In this document: one piece after another, positions 45,567 through 55,852 of the stretch | Layout of the letters: each line of letters starts with the position of its first letter | Numbering within the stretch: the stretch's first letter is position 1 | NCBI GenBank assembly: GCA_949358305.1 | Contig: OX442318.1 | Span: 4,824,501 to 4,884,500 of the forward strand | Source: Strigamia acuminata | Taxonomy: Eukaryota > Arthropoda > Chilopoda > Geophilomorpha > Linotaeniidae | DNA length: 60,000 bases | Direction: 5' to 3' | Notes under the pieces: model-generated | Databases searched by the model: none | Told to the model about the DNA's origin: nothing | The model's input: only the letters and a program-made list of their open reading frames with translations | Program-made: the position numbers and the translations under genes

Positions 45567-48191
45567 TTATTCCGTTTTTAACCCATTACCAACTGATTGT
45601 TGTTTCTTGTAGGCTTTGTTGAAGAAATTGCTAAACAGCAGTAGAAATCCAACAGTGTGAAACAAAAAACTTAATGGAATAAATTTGGGCCCATTGCAGT
45701 TGAACAGCAACATGGCAGAATTATGAAAAATGAATATTACAAATTGAATCTGAAAAGAAATCAAAATTCTAATTCACTGGCTAACTAACACACAATGGCT
45801 TACAATTAGCAGTCAGGGTTGGACCACATGCATCTATTATTTTTTAAAAAGCTGCAATATTTTAAGCAATACAGTAGAAATCTTTCTTGTATGGTTTGAA
45901 AATAATGCAAATTTTTCAAAAAAATTTCCTGTTTCTCCTACATGTTTTTCATATAAATATACATGTTTTCACATAAAAATGCATGTTTTTCACATAAAAA
46001 TGCATGTTTTTCACATAAAAATGCATGTTTTTCACATAAAAATGCACGTTTGTCACATAAAATACATTTTTCTGCCTGCTTGCACACAGGCCCATTCCTT
46101 GCTATGCCACTTATAAATACGCAATACCATTTGTATTATGGTGACATATTTTTTCCACCACAAATATTTCCGCCACTCGGGTCCCAATGAAGCAATACCG
46201 TAATACGTGTACATTACAACATGGACAAACGAGTTTATCAATCCCATAGACGTGATGTGACCTCCTAAACAAAACGAAAAATAGTGAACAAACAGCTAAG
46301 AATTATCTCAAATAAAAACATCTCTGTTTTGGTTTTTACCAGGTAGAAATCTGGCAGTGAGCCAACCATTAAACGGCATAACACCGTGATGATACAAGTG
46401 AAGAACACTGACGTTATTGTTCTTTTTACGTAGTAGAAAAAATACCTAGATTTCAATTGCATTAGTCAGAATATTTACAATTTGTCAATTCCTTACGGTA
46501 TCTAACAAGTCCAGAAATTTAGTCAGATAATACAAATAACATATTTTCGTGATCTACATTGCAAAAAAAAAAAATTAGAAAAGAATTTTGTCCAATATTA
46601 TATTCTGGTACGTACCCATATGGCATGAGCACTGTTAGAAGTGTCCACAGGTTCACAGATCAACTTATACTTTCCATTCCATCCAAAATGCCAAACCTGT
46701 TGTTATGTAATTGTATTTGAAGTTTCATGTAGCGTGAAAATACGTGCTGGTCAATAGCGGTAACCAGTAACCAGTGTTGCATGCGTTATCGTTACATAAC
46801 TGTAACGATTACGCGTTACATAATTTGATGACAATGTAACGTAACGGAAATTCGTTATTTATTTTAGAAATAACGAATTCCTAATCCCGTTACCGTTATG
46901 TTACACCTAAAATTGTGTTTCAAGCTAAAAAAAATGTGTTTTCAGGTCGAATTTTGCAAATTTTGCCTAAGAAATGCGTTAAGTAGTTACTTTTTTGGCT
47001 AAATAACTGTAACTAACTAATTACCAAATTACAGTAACGCGTGCAACCCTGCAAGTAACACCATGGAAATTCATTCATGGGTTGTCCGCTAGGGATTTAC
47101 ATAGAAAAGCGGGGCTCTCCTAGAATCGGGTGTGGTAAAACCTGATTATTTCAACAAAGCCTTTAAATGAAAATATCCCAAGGTTATACAATGGGCCTGC
47201 CTAAAACTCCCTCTAAAGATGGAAACACAAGGAAGCAGATAAAATTCAAAAGCTTGCGACACGCCCCACATATTGTTTTTGCCATCTTTTTGCATGTGTT
47301 CATGCCAAAAAAAATACTGATAGCATGTAGAAAACTAAGATTTAATTGAATACATATGCAATTGCAGATGCGCTCAATCAATAAAGGCGAAGAGATAGTA
47401 AATGGTAGCATGAATCAAGGATAACATGTACACATATCCACATGTTCAGTGCGTTTTGCCACCGATGACGCCACATGTATTCTGACATGCCAACACGTAA
47501 CAAACACGCTTAGTTGGCAAGCAATGCATGACACGTGATTGCTGTCATCCATTCAGCGCACAGAACAACGAATCAATAGGAAATAACACACGGATCATGA
47601 AGGTAGTAAATGATAGTAAAATGGTAGTAAAATAGTACTAAAATGAAAGTAAATGGTGGTAAATGATATTAAATGATAGTAAATGGTAGTAAACGGTAGT
47701 AAATGATAGTAAATGATAATAAGACACACTGGAAAAAAATTAAAAATTTATAAAATATTAAATATGATAAAATATATTATAATTTAAAAAATTTGACATT
47801 TTCCGCATTATCCACTTCCTTGTGTTTCCATTCCTCAGTGAACGATAAAAGCACTGAATTTCATTTCTGTACTCACGTGATAAGTGATATAAGCATTTAC
47901 AGCAACCATAAAAAAATTATAAATAATAATAATTCTTCTTAAATTAAATGGTTTCTTGTTCTTCATAAACCATGGTAGAATGTATATGGAAGTTAACAAG
48001 TAAAAACAGCTTAAAAATATTGTAGGAAATGGGCTGCCTAGTAAATAATAATTATCCACTCGTTTATCTGCAAAAATTTATTTTAAAAAATTTATTTAAC
48101 CTTCATCAAAGCATTAAATTTATCTCATTTACGAACCTCTGATTTCCCATAGGTGGTTAGAAATTTGGGAAAGGTTGGTGTACACAGACAT
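45567..48191 (-). CDS. ELOVL fatty-acid elongase copy B, intact
   Basis: Seven exons, minus strand: 48137-48191, 47877-48067, 46616-46696, 46497-46553, 46340-46445, 46128-46264, 45567-45749. They total 810 coding bases (269 residues plus stop), with GT-AG and matching phase at every junction. Start is [11 protein letters not shown]. Exon 2 gives [16 protein letters not shown] and the first membrane segments; exons 3-4 give KLICEPVD and LTKFLDLLDT; exon 5 the catalytic [11 protein letters not shown] box; exon 6 [14 protein letters not shown] and KYLWWKKY; exon 7 the last membrane segments and a short basic tail. The family condenses malonyl-CoA with long acyl-CoAs in the ER. The DKRV and RKKNN motifs most resemble ELOVL4-like members. 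A TATA-like box lies at 48247-48259 and a poly(A) signal at 45483-45488. Confidence 0.9.
45955..46072. repeat. 21-bp minisatellite in intron 6 of ELOVL B
   Basis: About five to six units of CACATAAAAATGCATGTTTT(T), the shortest of the three alleles-in-tandem of this intronic array. Confidence 0.95.
46697..47157. mobile_element. Insertion at the exon 3 acceptor of ELOVL B
   Basis: Compared with copy A, about 460 bp separate the old intron end (TTTCATTTAAAGGCTT in sense orientation) from exon 3. The inserted sequence ends ACATAACAACAG directly before GTTTGGCATTTTGG, so it supplies the splice acceptor now needed. A hAT-like element is nested within it. Confidence 0.7.
46772..47051. mobile_element. 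hAT-like MITE nested in ELOVL B intron 2
   Basis: Termini CAGTGTTGCATGCGTTATCG and GTAACGCGTGCAACCCTG. The flanking 8-mers CCAGTAAC and CAAGTAAC match at seven of eight. The same element is in copy C at 52759-53261, longer internally. Confidence 0.75.
47218..47831. mobile_element. Inverted-repeat-bounded segment in ELOVL B intron 2
   Basis: GATGGAAACACAAGGAAGCA at the left and CCACTTCCTTGTGTTTCCAT at the right are inverted, matching the MITE family at 23429-23876. The interior includes a roughly 10-bp AGTAAATGAT-type minisatellite (47600-47725). Confidence 0.6.
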
Positions 48192-48246
48192 TATGCTGGA
48201 CTGCTGCACTCAGTACATTCAGTACTTTGTTTATATACAGTATATG

Positions 48247-48259
48247 CTTTTATATAAAG
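48247..48259 (-). promoter_or_regulatory. TATA-like box of ELOVL B
   Basis: Minus-strand CTTTATATAAAAG lies 56-68 bp upstream of the ATG and is identical to that of copy C, allowing a short 5' UTR. Confidence 0.5.
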
Positions 48260-48636
48260 ACAGAAAAGAATTGCTCTGATTCAAGAACAATAAGATCTTA
48301 TATCTCACTAGTTGATGCTCAAAATGTTTCATTTCAATGGAAAAAATTATAGGCCTAAGTCTACAATAGAATGTACTCTGTTGGATTATGCATTCAAATT
48401 TAGTGGGATAAAAAAATAGAAATTTACAGGTGTTCACACAAATGTAGACTTTAGCATTTACCACTGGAGAAAAATACGGCTTTAAGAGCTGTAAATGTTT
48501 TGAGAATTCATGTGAAAATGTACGCTTTACATTTTTTGTAGAGATATTGCAAATTTGAATTAAACTTGAAAATTAACACTATTTACACAATTCTTACATT
48601 TAATGTCTAAATTAGATATTTATGCTGGGTTCCCCC
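48260..48636. other. Conserved 5' flank of ELOVL B
   Basis: Nearly colinear with 54590-54972 upstream of copy C, so this is part of the duplicated unit and may include regulatory DNA. Confidence 0.6.
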
Positions 48637-49450
48637 TCGACTGAAATAGTGCAGAAAGTTCATAGTTTTCTGTCCAGTTTATTTTCTACTATGACGACAC
48701 TTCGTCTTATTTGGGTAGAAAATAGAAAGCCGTAACACCACAAGCCAAACGGATCACTTTCTGTCCAGTGACGTCATCTTGACTTGTAGTGAAGACAAAA
48801 TTTCAACCAAAATGGCAGCCAATCTAAACATAACAATTAATTGTTAATTTTTCAATTGTACACGGTGTTCTAAAAGTATGGTTCCCTCCAAATATTTCCT
48901 GAGCAATTGCATGTAGGCCAACTTTGATGAAGCGACCGTATAGGAAGTTGGGTGAGAGCAATCCAATGACGACATCAAATTTGATCTTGAAGGTCATTTT
49001 CAAGGTCATTCACTTGTTAACTTTTAAACCGTTTAAGATGCAGCAAAATTTCCAATTACAAAGTTGTAATATGGTGCAAAAAAGACTTTACTAAATTTTC
49101 GAATCCGGTGCCACAACTTCACACCACAATATCTTAAAAACCTGACCACGTTTTTTTTATTTAAAAAACCAAACGATATAGAGGACCTTCTCCTCTACAA
49201 ACCCTGAAAAGCAGAACACTCTACCTCTCTTGGTTTTCAAGCGGCGACCGTTTGAAATTGGCGCAACTGAAATTACAAAACCCAAATATTCCAAGTTTTT
49301 AGCATTTTTCATTTTAGCGTTTTTGATTTCAGGGTATTTGTTTTCCGCGTTTTTATAATTCAGCGTTGTTGCATTTCAGAGTTTTTTGATTTCCGTGCAT
49401 GCTACACAAAAGCTACCCGAAGGCTTCCCAACAGGCTACCCAAAGGCTCC
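48637..49450. other. B-specific insertion in the duplicated 5' flank, left part
   Basis: Relative to the copy C flank, about 1.7 kb is present only here (48637 to about 50318). This part holds a lone mariner arm and otherwise unclassified sequence. Confidence 0.55.
48859..49030. mobile_element. Lone arm of a mariner-like element
   Basis: It begins TACACGGTGTTCTAAAAGTA, then shares long blocks with the reverse complement of 40088-40255. No transposase and no opposite arm nearby. Confidence 0.65.
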
Positions 49451-50200
49451 CCAGCAGATCTTCCCAGCAGATCTTCCCAGCAGATCTTCCCAGCAGATCT
49501 TCCCAGCAGATCTTCCCAGCAGATCTTCCCAGCAGATCTTCCCAGCAGATCTTCCCAGCAGATCTTCCCAGCAGATCTTCCCAGCAGATCTTCCCAGCAG
49601 ATCTTCCCAGCAGATCTTCCCAGCAGATCTTCCCAGCAGATCTTCCCAGCAGATCTTCCCAGCAGATCTTCCCAGCAGATCTTCCCAGCAGATCTTCCCA
49701 GCAGATCTTCCCAGCAGATCTTCCCAGCAGATCTTCCCAGCAGATCTTCCCAGCAGATCTTCCCAGCAGATCTTCCCAGCAGATCTTCCCAGCAGATCTT
49801 CCCAGCAGATCTTCCCAGCAGATCTTCCCAGCAGATCTGCCCAGCAGATCTGCCCAGCAGATCTTCCCAGCAGATCTTCCCAGCAGATCTTCCCAGCAGA
49901 TCTTCCCAGCAGATCTTCCCAGCAGATCTTCCCAGCAGATCTTCCCAGCAGATCTTCCCAGCAGATCTTCCCAGCAGATCTTCCCAGCAGATCTTCCCAG
50001 CAGATCTTCCCAGCAGATCTTCCCAGCAGATCTTCCCAGCAGATCTTCCCAGCAGATCTTCCCAGCAGATCTTCCCAGCAGATCTTCCCAGCAGATCTTC
50101 CCAGCAGATCTTCCCAGCAGATCTTCCCAGCAGATCTTCCCAGCAGATCTTCCCAGCAGAGATCTCCCCAGCAGATCTCCCCAGCAGATCTCCCCAGCAG
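49451..50200. repeat. 13-bp satellite (CAGATCTTCCCAG)n, about 57 copies
   Basis: The array is extremely uniform: two adjacent units near 49830-49860 read GATCTGCCC, and the last few change to GATCTCCCC. Because 13 is not a multiple of three and no frame contains a stop, three open frames of 269-297 codons run through it on two strands, each with a 13-residue peptide period (SRSSQQIFPADLP on plus). None has gene context. Each unit has an AGATCT palindrome. Confidence 0.97.
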
Positions 50201-50319
50201 AAAACTAGAAAATTTGATATTTGTTAAATAAGGGGTTGATTCTATCAATTGCACTTCAATACTTTTAATTAGAATATCTTTGTTAGAGTTAGATGAAACT
50301 GAAATGTCTTTCCCACTAG

Positions 50320-51044
50320 GGAAAGACATCCAAGTGTGTAGTTGTCATTTGAATCAAGAGGAAAGACGAGGGGTTGTTTCCTGTTCAAGATTTTGAAGTT
50401 AACTCATTTATTCATTATCAAAAGAACGAGGAGTTGCCTAGAAGATAACTCCTAGATACCATTGGATCCTGCGTTGAAATCACAGGTGTTGCTATTCATT
50501 TACATGAATAACAACACATGGAGATCTTCTGACCACCAGAGGGTGTGCGCGCATGCGCAATAATCAGTGCCCAGCGGATTACTGCATATTGTGCTACTAT
50601 CTCTCTCACTATACCATGGATGAAACAAAAAAATGATACAAATTCCGTAATTTAACATTTTAATTTGGTTCTAAAATTTGTAACACCATGACATCAATGC
50701 GAGCCTGGTTGCTGATTTCAGGGCTTGTTACTACTAGTATAACCTCTATAAGGAAAATTACAGCTTTTGAGTAAACATTGGATTATTTGAATCACCATCG
50801 CTTATGAATCATTTATGGGTTTTTAATTTTAGTTATGAATATTCACATACAAATGATATTCTATTTATTTAAAATTGTATGTAAGAATTCTATGTAGTGT
50901 TGATTATTTGTTAAAGTAAAAATATTTTACAGAAGAAATAAATGAAAACAAAATTTAATGTCAGTTTGCATTAAAAATAAATAATAAACCCAAATAAATA
51001 AATAAATAAATAACAAATATAACAAATAAAAAACTAAATGATAT
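50320..51044. other. Duplicated 5' flank and spacer between ELOVL B and C
   Basis: 50320 to about 50790 matches 54978-55560 (GACATCCAAGTGTGTAGTTG; GAGCCTGGTTGCTGATTTCA). Copy C has about 100 extra bp (55135-55245). From 50790 the sequence is AT-rich with an AAATAAAT microsatellite near 50990. Confidence 0.6.
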
Positions 51045-51181
51045 TCAGGTTTGGCGGATTTTCAAAAACACGAATAAGATTATTAATTTTATTGTGAATG
51101 CGATTGTTTAAAAATAATTTACAATTCAATATATATTTTAACGGTTTAGTATACTAAAAATCGAACAAATCACTGAATAGT

Positions 51182-54100
51182 TTATTCAGTTTTTAGTCTA
51201 TTGCCAACTGATTGTTGTTTGCTGTACGCTTTCTTGTAAAAATTACTAAACAGCAGTAGAAATGCGACACCGTGAAACAAAAAATTCAGAGGCATAAATT
51301 TGGGCACATCGCAGTGGAACAGCAACATTGCAGCATTATGACTTATTGCGATTACAAATTGAATCTGAAAAGAAATCAAAATCTTAATTCACTGGTTAAC
51401 TAAACACAATGGCCTAGCAGTCAGGGTTGGACCACAAGCATCTATTATTTTTTAAAAAGCTACAATATTTTAAACAATACAGCAGAAGTCTTTCTTGTAT
51501 GGCTTGTAAATGATGCAAATTTTTCAAAAATTTTCTCCTGTTTCTCCTGCATGTTTTATACATACAAATGCATGTTTTTGACATAAAAATGCAAGTTTTT
51601 CACATAAAAATGCATGTTTTTCACATAAAAATGCATGTTTTTCACATAAAAATCCATGTTTTTCACATAAAAATCCATGTTTTTCACATAAATATCCATG
51701 TTTTTCACATAAAAATGCATGTTTTTCACATAAAAATGCATGTTTTTCACATAAAAATGCATGTTTTTCACATAAAAATGCATGTTTTTCACATAAAAAT
51801 GCATTTATCTGGCCCATTCCTTCCTTGCTACGCCACTTGTAAATACACAATACCATTTGCATTATGGTGACATATTTTTTCCACCACAAATATTTCCGCC
51901 ACTCTGGTCCCAAAGATGCAATCCCGTAATACGCATACATTACAACGTGGATAAAAGAGTTCATCAGTCCATTAGACGAGATGTGACCTCCTAAACAAAA
52001 CGAAAATTAGTGACCAAACAGCTTATAATGTCCTACTGCTATTAATATTCAAATTAACTCGAAGCCCCACATCAAAAGAATTGTAACCTCTTTATTACAC
52101 AACTACTCATGGACCTGCCAACTCTCGCTGACTGTCATACTTATACATAGCTTCGCTATCTAGTAACGCCTAGCGACATGAGGCTACTCAGCCAGGAGTG
52201 ACTAATGCTGTTGCTTGGTTTTTTCTGTTATCATGGGTTTTTTTCTTAACAAGGGGGGGGGGGGGGCAGCGTGGTATAGTTAGCATGCATTAGTCATTCC
52301 TAAACATATTCCTGTTTTGTATTTTATTTTACCTGGTAGAAATCGGACGGTGAGCCAACCATTAAACGGCATAACACCGTGATGATACAAGTGAAGAACA
52401 CTAACGTTATTGTTCTTTTTACGTAGTAGAAAAAATACCTAGATTTCAATTGCATTAGTCAGAATATTTACAATTTGTCAATTCCTTACGGTATCTAACA
52501 AGTCCAGAATTTTAGTCAGATAATACAAATAACATATTTTCGTGATCTGCATTGCAAAAAAAAATATTTTAAAAAATATTTTGTCCAATATTATATTCTA
52601 GTACGTACCCATATGGCATGAGCACTGTTAGAAGTATCCACAGGTTCACAGATCAACTTGTACTTTCCATTCCATCCAAAATGCCAAACCTGTTGTTATA
52701 TATTTGAGGTTTCATGTAGCGTGAAAAAACGTGCTGGTCAATGGCGGTAACCAGTAACCAGTGTTGCATGCGTTATCGTTACATAACTGTAACGATAACG
52801 CGTTACATATTATTGATGACAATGTAACGTAGCGAAAATTCGTTATTTATTTTAGGAATAACGAATTGCTACTCCCATTACCGTTATGTAGCAAAAAGGT
52901 TACACCTACAATTGTGTTTCAAGCTTAAAAATGTTTTTTCAGGTCGAATTTTGCAAATTTTTGCCTAAGAAATGCGTTTTTGGACCCGAAAAATATGTTT
53001 TTGGACCTAAACAATGTGTTTTCGGACCTAAACAATGTGTTTTCGGACCTTGATTTCCATTTTTCGATAAAATCGCGAATTATTTCTACAACCAGATCCG
53101 CTTCCAAGTATTTTTTCAAATTATAAATTGTAAAATGTAACGGTATTATACTGATAGTGGTAACCAGACCCACTAAGGGTAATGGTTGGTAAGTAGTTGC
53201 TTTTTTGGCCCAATAACTGTAACTAACTAATAACCAAATTGCAGTAACGCGTGCAACCCTGCAGGTAACACCAAGGAAATTTAATCATGGGTTGTCCGCA
53301 AAGGATTTACTAGTACATAGAAAAGCGGGGCTCTCCTAGAATTGGGTGTGGTAAAACCTGATTATTTCAACAAAGCCTTTAAATTAAAATAACCCAAGGT
53401 TATACAATGGGCCTGCCTAAAACTCCCTCTAAAGATGGAAACACAAGGAAGCAGATAAAATTCAAAAGCTTGCGACACTCCCCACATACTGTTTTGCCGT
53501 CTTTTTGCATGTGTTCATGCCAAGAAAATACTGATAGCAAATAGAAAACTAAGATTTAATTGAATACATATACATGTGCAGATGCGCTCAATCAATAAAG
53601 GTAGCATGAACCAAGAATAACATGTACACATATCCACATGTTCAGTGCGTTTTGCCACCGATGACGCAATATGATGTATAGCCGCACTGTATTCTGAGAT
53701 GACAACAGGTAACAAATACGCTTAGTTGACAAGCAATGCATGATACGTGATTCATGTCATCCAATCAGCGCACAGAACAACGAATCAATAAGAAATAACA
53801 CCCAGATATATGTCCATGTTATCCTTGGTCCATGACGATAGTAAATGATAGTAAATGGTAGTAAAATGAAAGTAAATGGTAGTAAATGGTAGTAAATGAT
53901 AGTAAATGATAATAAGGCACACTGGAAAAAAATTAAAAATTTATAAAACTTTAAATATGATAAAATATATTATAAATAAAAAATTTGTTGTTGTTAAATT
54001 TTAATTCATGTAAGTCTTAAATTCTGTATTTAGCATTCATTTTAGCGGTTATAAAACAACCACTTTATAATTAATTTAACCAATTAATTTATACAATATT

Positions 54101-54526
54101 TTCTAAGTTGGCAATAAATTATGACATTTTCCGAATTATTCGCTTCCTTGTGTTTCCACTTCTCACTTGTCAGTGACCGATAAAGGCACTGAATTTCATT
54201 TCTGTACTCACGTGATAAGTGATATAAGCATTTACAGCAACCATAAAAAAATTATAAATAATAATAATTCTTCTTAAATTAAATGGTTTCTTGTTCTTCA
54301 TAAACCATGGTAGAATGTATATGGAAGTTAACAAGTAAAGACAGCTTAGGAATATTGTAGGAAATGGGCTGCCTAGTAAATAATAGTTATCCACTCGCTT
54401 ATCTGTAAAAATTTATTTTAAAATATTTATTTAACCTTCATCAAAGCATTAAATTTATCTCATTTACAAACCTCTGATTTCCCATAGGTGGTTAGAAATT
54501 TGGGAAAGGTTGGTGTACACAGACAT
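51182..54526 (-). CDS. ELOVL fatty-acid elongase copy C, intact
   Basis: Seven exons, minus strand: 54472-54526, 54212-54402, 52609-52689, 52490-52546, 52333-52438, 51854-51990, 51182-51364. Each exon has exactly the length of its copy B partner (55, 191, 81, 57, 106, 137, 183), giving 269 residues. Motifs: [45 protein letters not shown], the histidine box [33 protein letters not shown]. The C-terminus NRLKTE has basic residues at -5 and -3, reminiscent of ER-retrieval signals of this family (inference). Introns 2 and 6 hold the same insertions and minisatellite as copy B. A TATA-like box is at 54577-54589, a poly(A) signal at 51088-51093. It is the likely working duplicate of copy B. Confidence 0.9.
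51557..51806. repeat. 21-bp minisatellite in intron 6 of ELOVL C
   Basis: About 12 units of CACATAAAAATGCATGTTTT(T) with ATCCATG variants in the middle. Repeat frames on both strands (period-7 peptides) are not genes. Confidence 0.95.
52690..53379. mobile_element. Insertion at the exon 3 acceptor of ELOVL C
   Basis: Same insertion as in copy B, 230 bp longer because of extra sequence inside the nested hAT-like element. It ends ACAACAG directly before exon 3. Confidence 0.7.
52759..53261. mobile_element. hAT-like element nested in ELOVL C intron 2
   Basis: Termini as in copy B, flanked by CCAGTAAC and CAGGTAAC. The extra interior includes three to four 21-bp units of GTTTTCGGACCTAAACAATG(T). 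Confidence 0.75.
53434..54159. mobile_element. Inverted-repeat-bounded segment in ELOVL C intron 2
   Basis: GATGGAAACACAAGGAAGCA at the left and CGCTTCCTTGTGTTTCCAC at the right. It includes the AGTAAATGAT minisatellite at about 53829-53915 and a stretch (53995-54115) not present in copy B. Confidence 0.6.
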
Positions 54527-54576
54527 TATGCTGGACTGCTGCACTCAGTACAGTCAGTACTTTGTTTATATATATG

Positions 54577-54589
54577 CTTTTATATAAAG
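54577..54589 (-). promoter_or_regulatory. TATA-like box of ELOVL C
   Basis: Minus-strand CTTTATATAAAAG lies 51-63 bp upstream of the ATG and is identical to copy B. Confidence 0.5.
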
Positions 54590-55560
54590 ACAGAAAAGAA
54601 TTACTCTGATTCAAGGACAATAAGATCTTATATCTCACTAGTTGATGCTCAAAATGTTGCATTTCAATGAAAAAAATTATAGGCCTAAGTCTACAATAGA
54701 ATGAACTCTGTTGGATTATGCATTCAAATTTAGTGGGAGAAAAAAATGGAAATTTACAGCTGTTCACACAAATGTAGACTTCAGCACTTACCACTGGAAA
54801 AAAATACGGCTTTAAGATTTGTAAATGTTCCAAGAATTCATGTGAAAATGTACGCTTTACAGTTTTTGTAAAGATATTGTAAAATTGATATAAAGTTTGA
54901 AAATTAACACCTTATTTACACAATTCTTAAATTTCATGTCTAAATTAGACATTTACGCTGGGTTCCCACTCGGGGAAGACATCCAAGTGTGTAGTTGTCA
55001 TTTGAATGAAGAGGAAAGGCGAGGGGTTGTTTTCTGTTGAAGATTTTGGAGTTTATTTATTTATTTATTATCAAAAGAACGAGGAGTTGCCTAGGAGATA
55101 CAGTAACTCCTAGGTACCATTGGATCCTGCGAGGTAAATAAAATAATAATCTTTTTGTTCAATCTTTATAGATGCATTAAACATTCTTAATATTTCTGAT
55201 CTGCTCCTTGTTTACAACATATGAGGTGAGAAGACAATGGGAAAGAGCTGCGCGTTGAAATCACAGGTGTTGCTATTCATTTACTTAAAAAACAACACAT
55301 GGGGATCTTCTGACCACCAGAGAGCGTGCGCGCATGCGCAATAAGCAAGTGCCCGTTAGTGCATAATGCGCTACTATCTCTCTCCCTATACTAAACAAAA
55401 AGGTGATACAAATTCTGTAATTTAACATTTTAATTTGGTTCTAAAATTTATAACACCATGACATCAATGCGAGCCTGGTTGCTGATTTCAGGGCTTAAGT
55501 ATAACCTCCAAGTATAACCTCCAAGCCATCTATAAGGAAAATCACAGCTTTCGAGTAAAT
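54590..55560. other. 5' flank of ELOVL C, end of the duplicated unit
   Basis: Matches the copy B flank as far as about 55560, apart from the B-specific insertion. The C side keeps the uninterrupted junction near 54972. Confidence 0.6.
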
Positions 55561-55852
55561 ATTGCATTATTTGAATCACCATCCCATATGAATCACCATC
55601 CTATTTCATTTGTATTTATTTTAATGCCAGCAAGGGGCATTCTGCTATACCCACCATGATCTGAGGAATGAATCTTGAGGACCCATCCTTGCATTCACAC
55701 ATTTGAACAAGGAATATCACAGAAAACAGTTTGAGGTGCGTACCAGATATTCTTGCCATAGAAACAGTACCGTAATCAAAGAAAATCTTTTTGTTTCAGG
55801 ATGCAACAATAGGATGTTTAATACGAGGAAAGCACCCAAAAATAAACGGAAC
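55561..55852. other. Non-coding stretch
   Basis: The open frame starting at 55703 runs into the inverted-repeat element that follows and is not recognised as a gene. Confidence 0.35.

Noticed and set aside
49386-50329. Three long ORFs (269-297 codons) on both strands
   Set aside because: They are the 13-bp satellite read in different frames. Frames on both strands are equally open, and none has splice sites, non-repeat domains or a promoter.
51524-51964. 146-codon minus-strand ORF as one protein
   Set aside because: Only its first part (51854 and up) is ELOVL C exon 6. The rest is read-through past the GTATTG donor into the intronic minisatellite.
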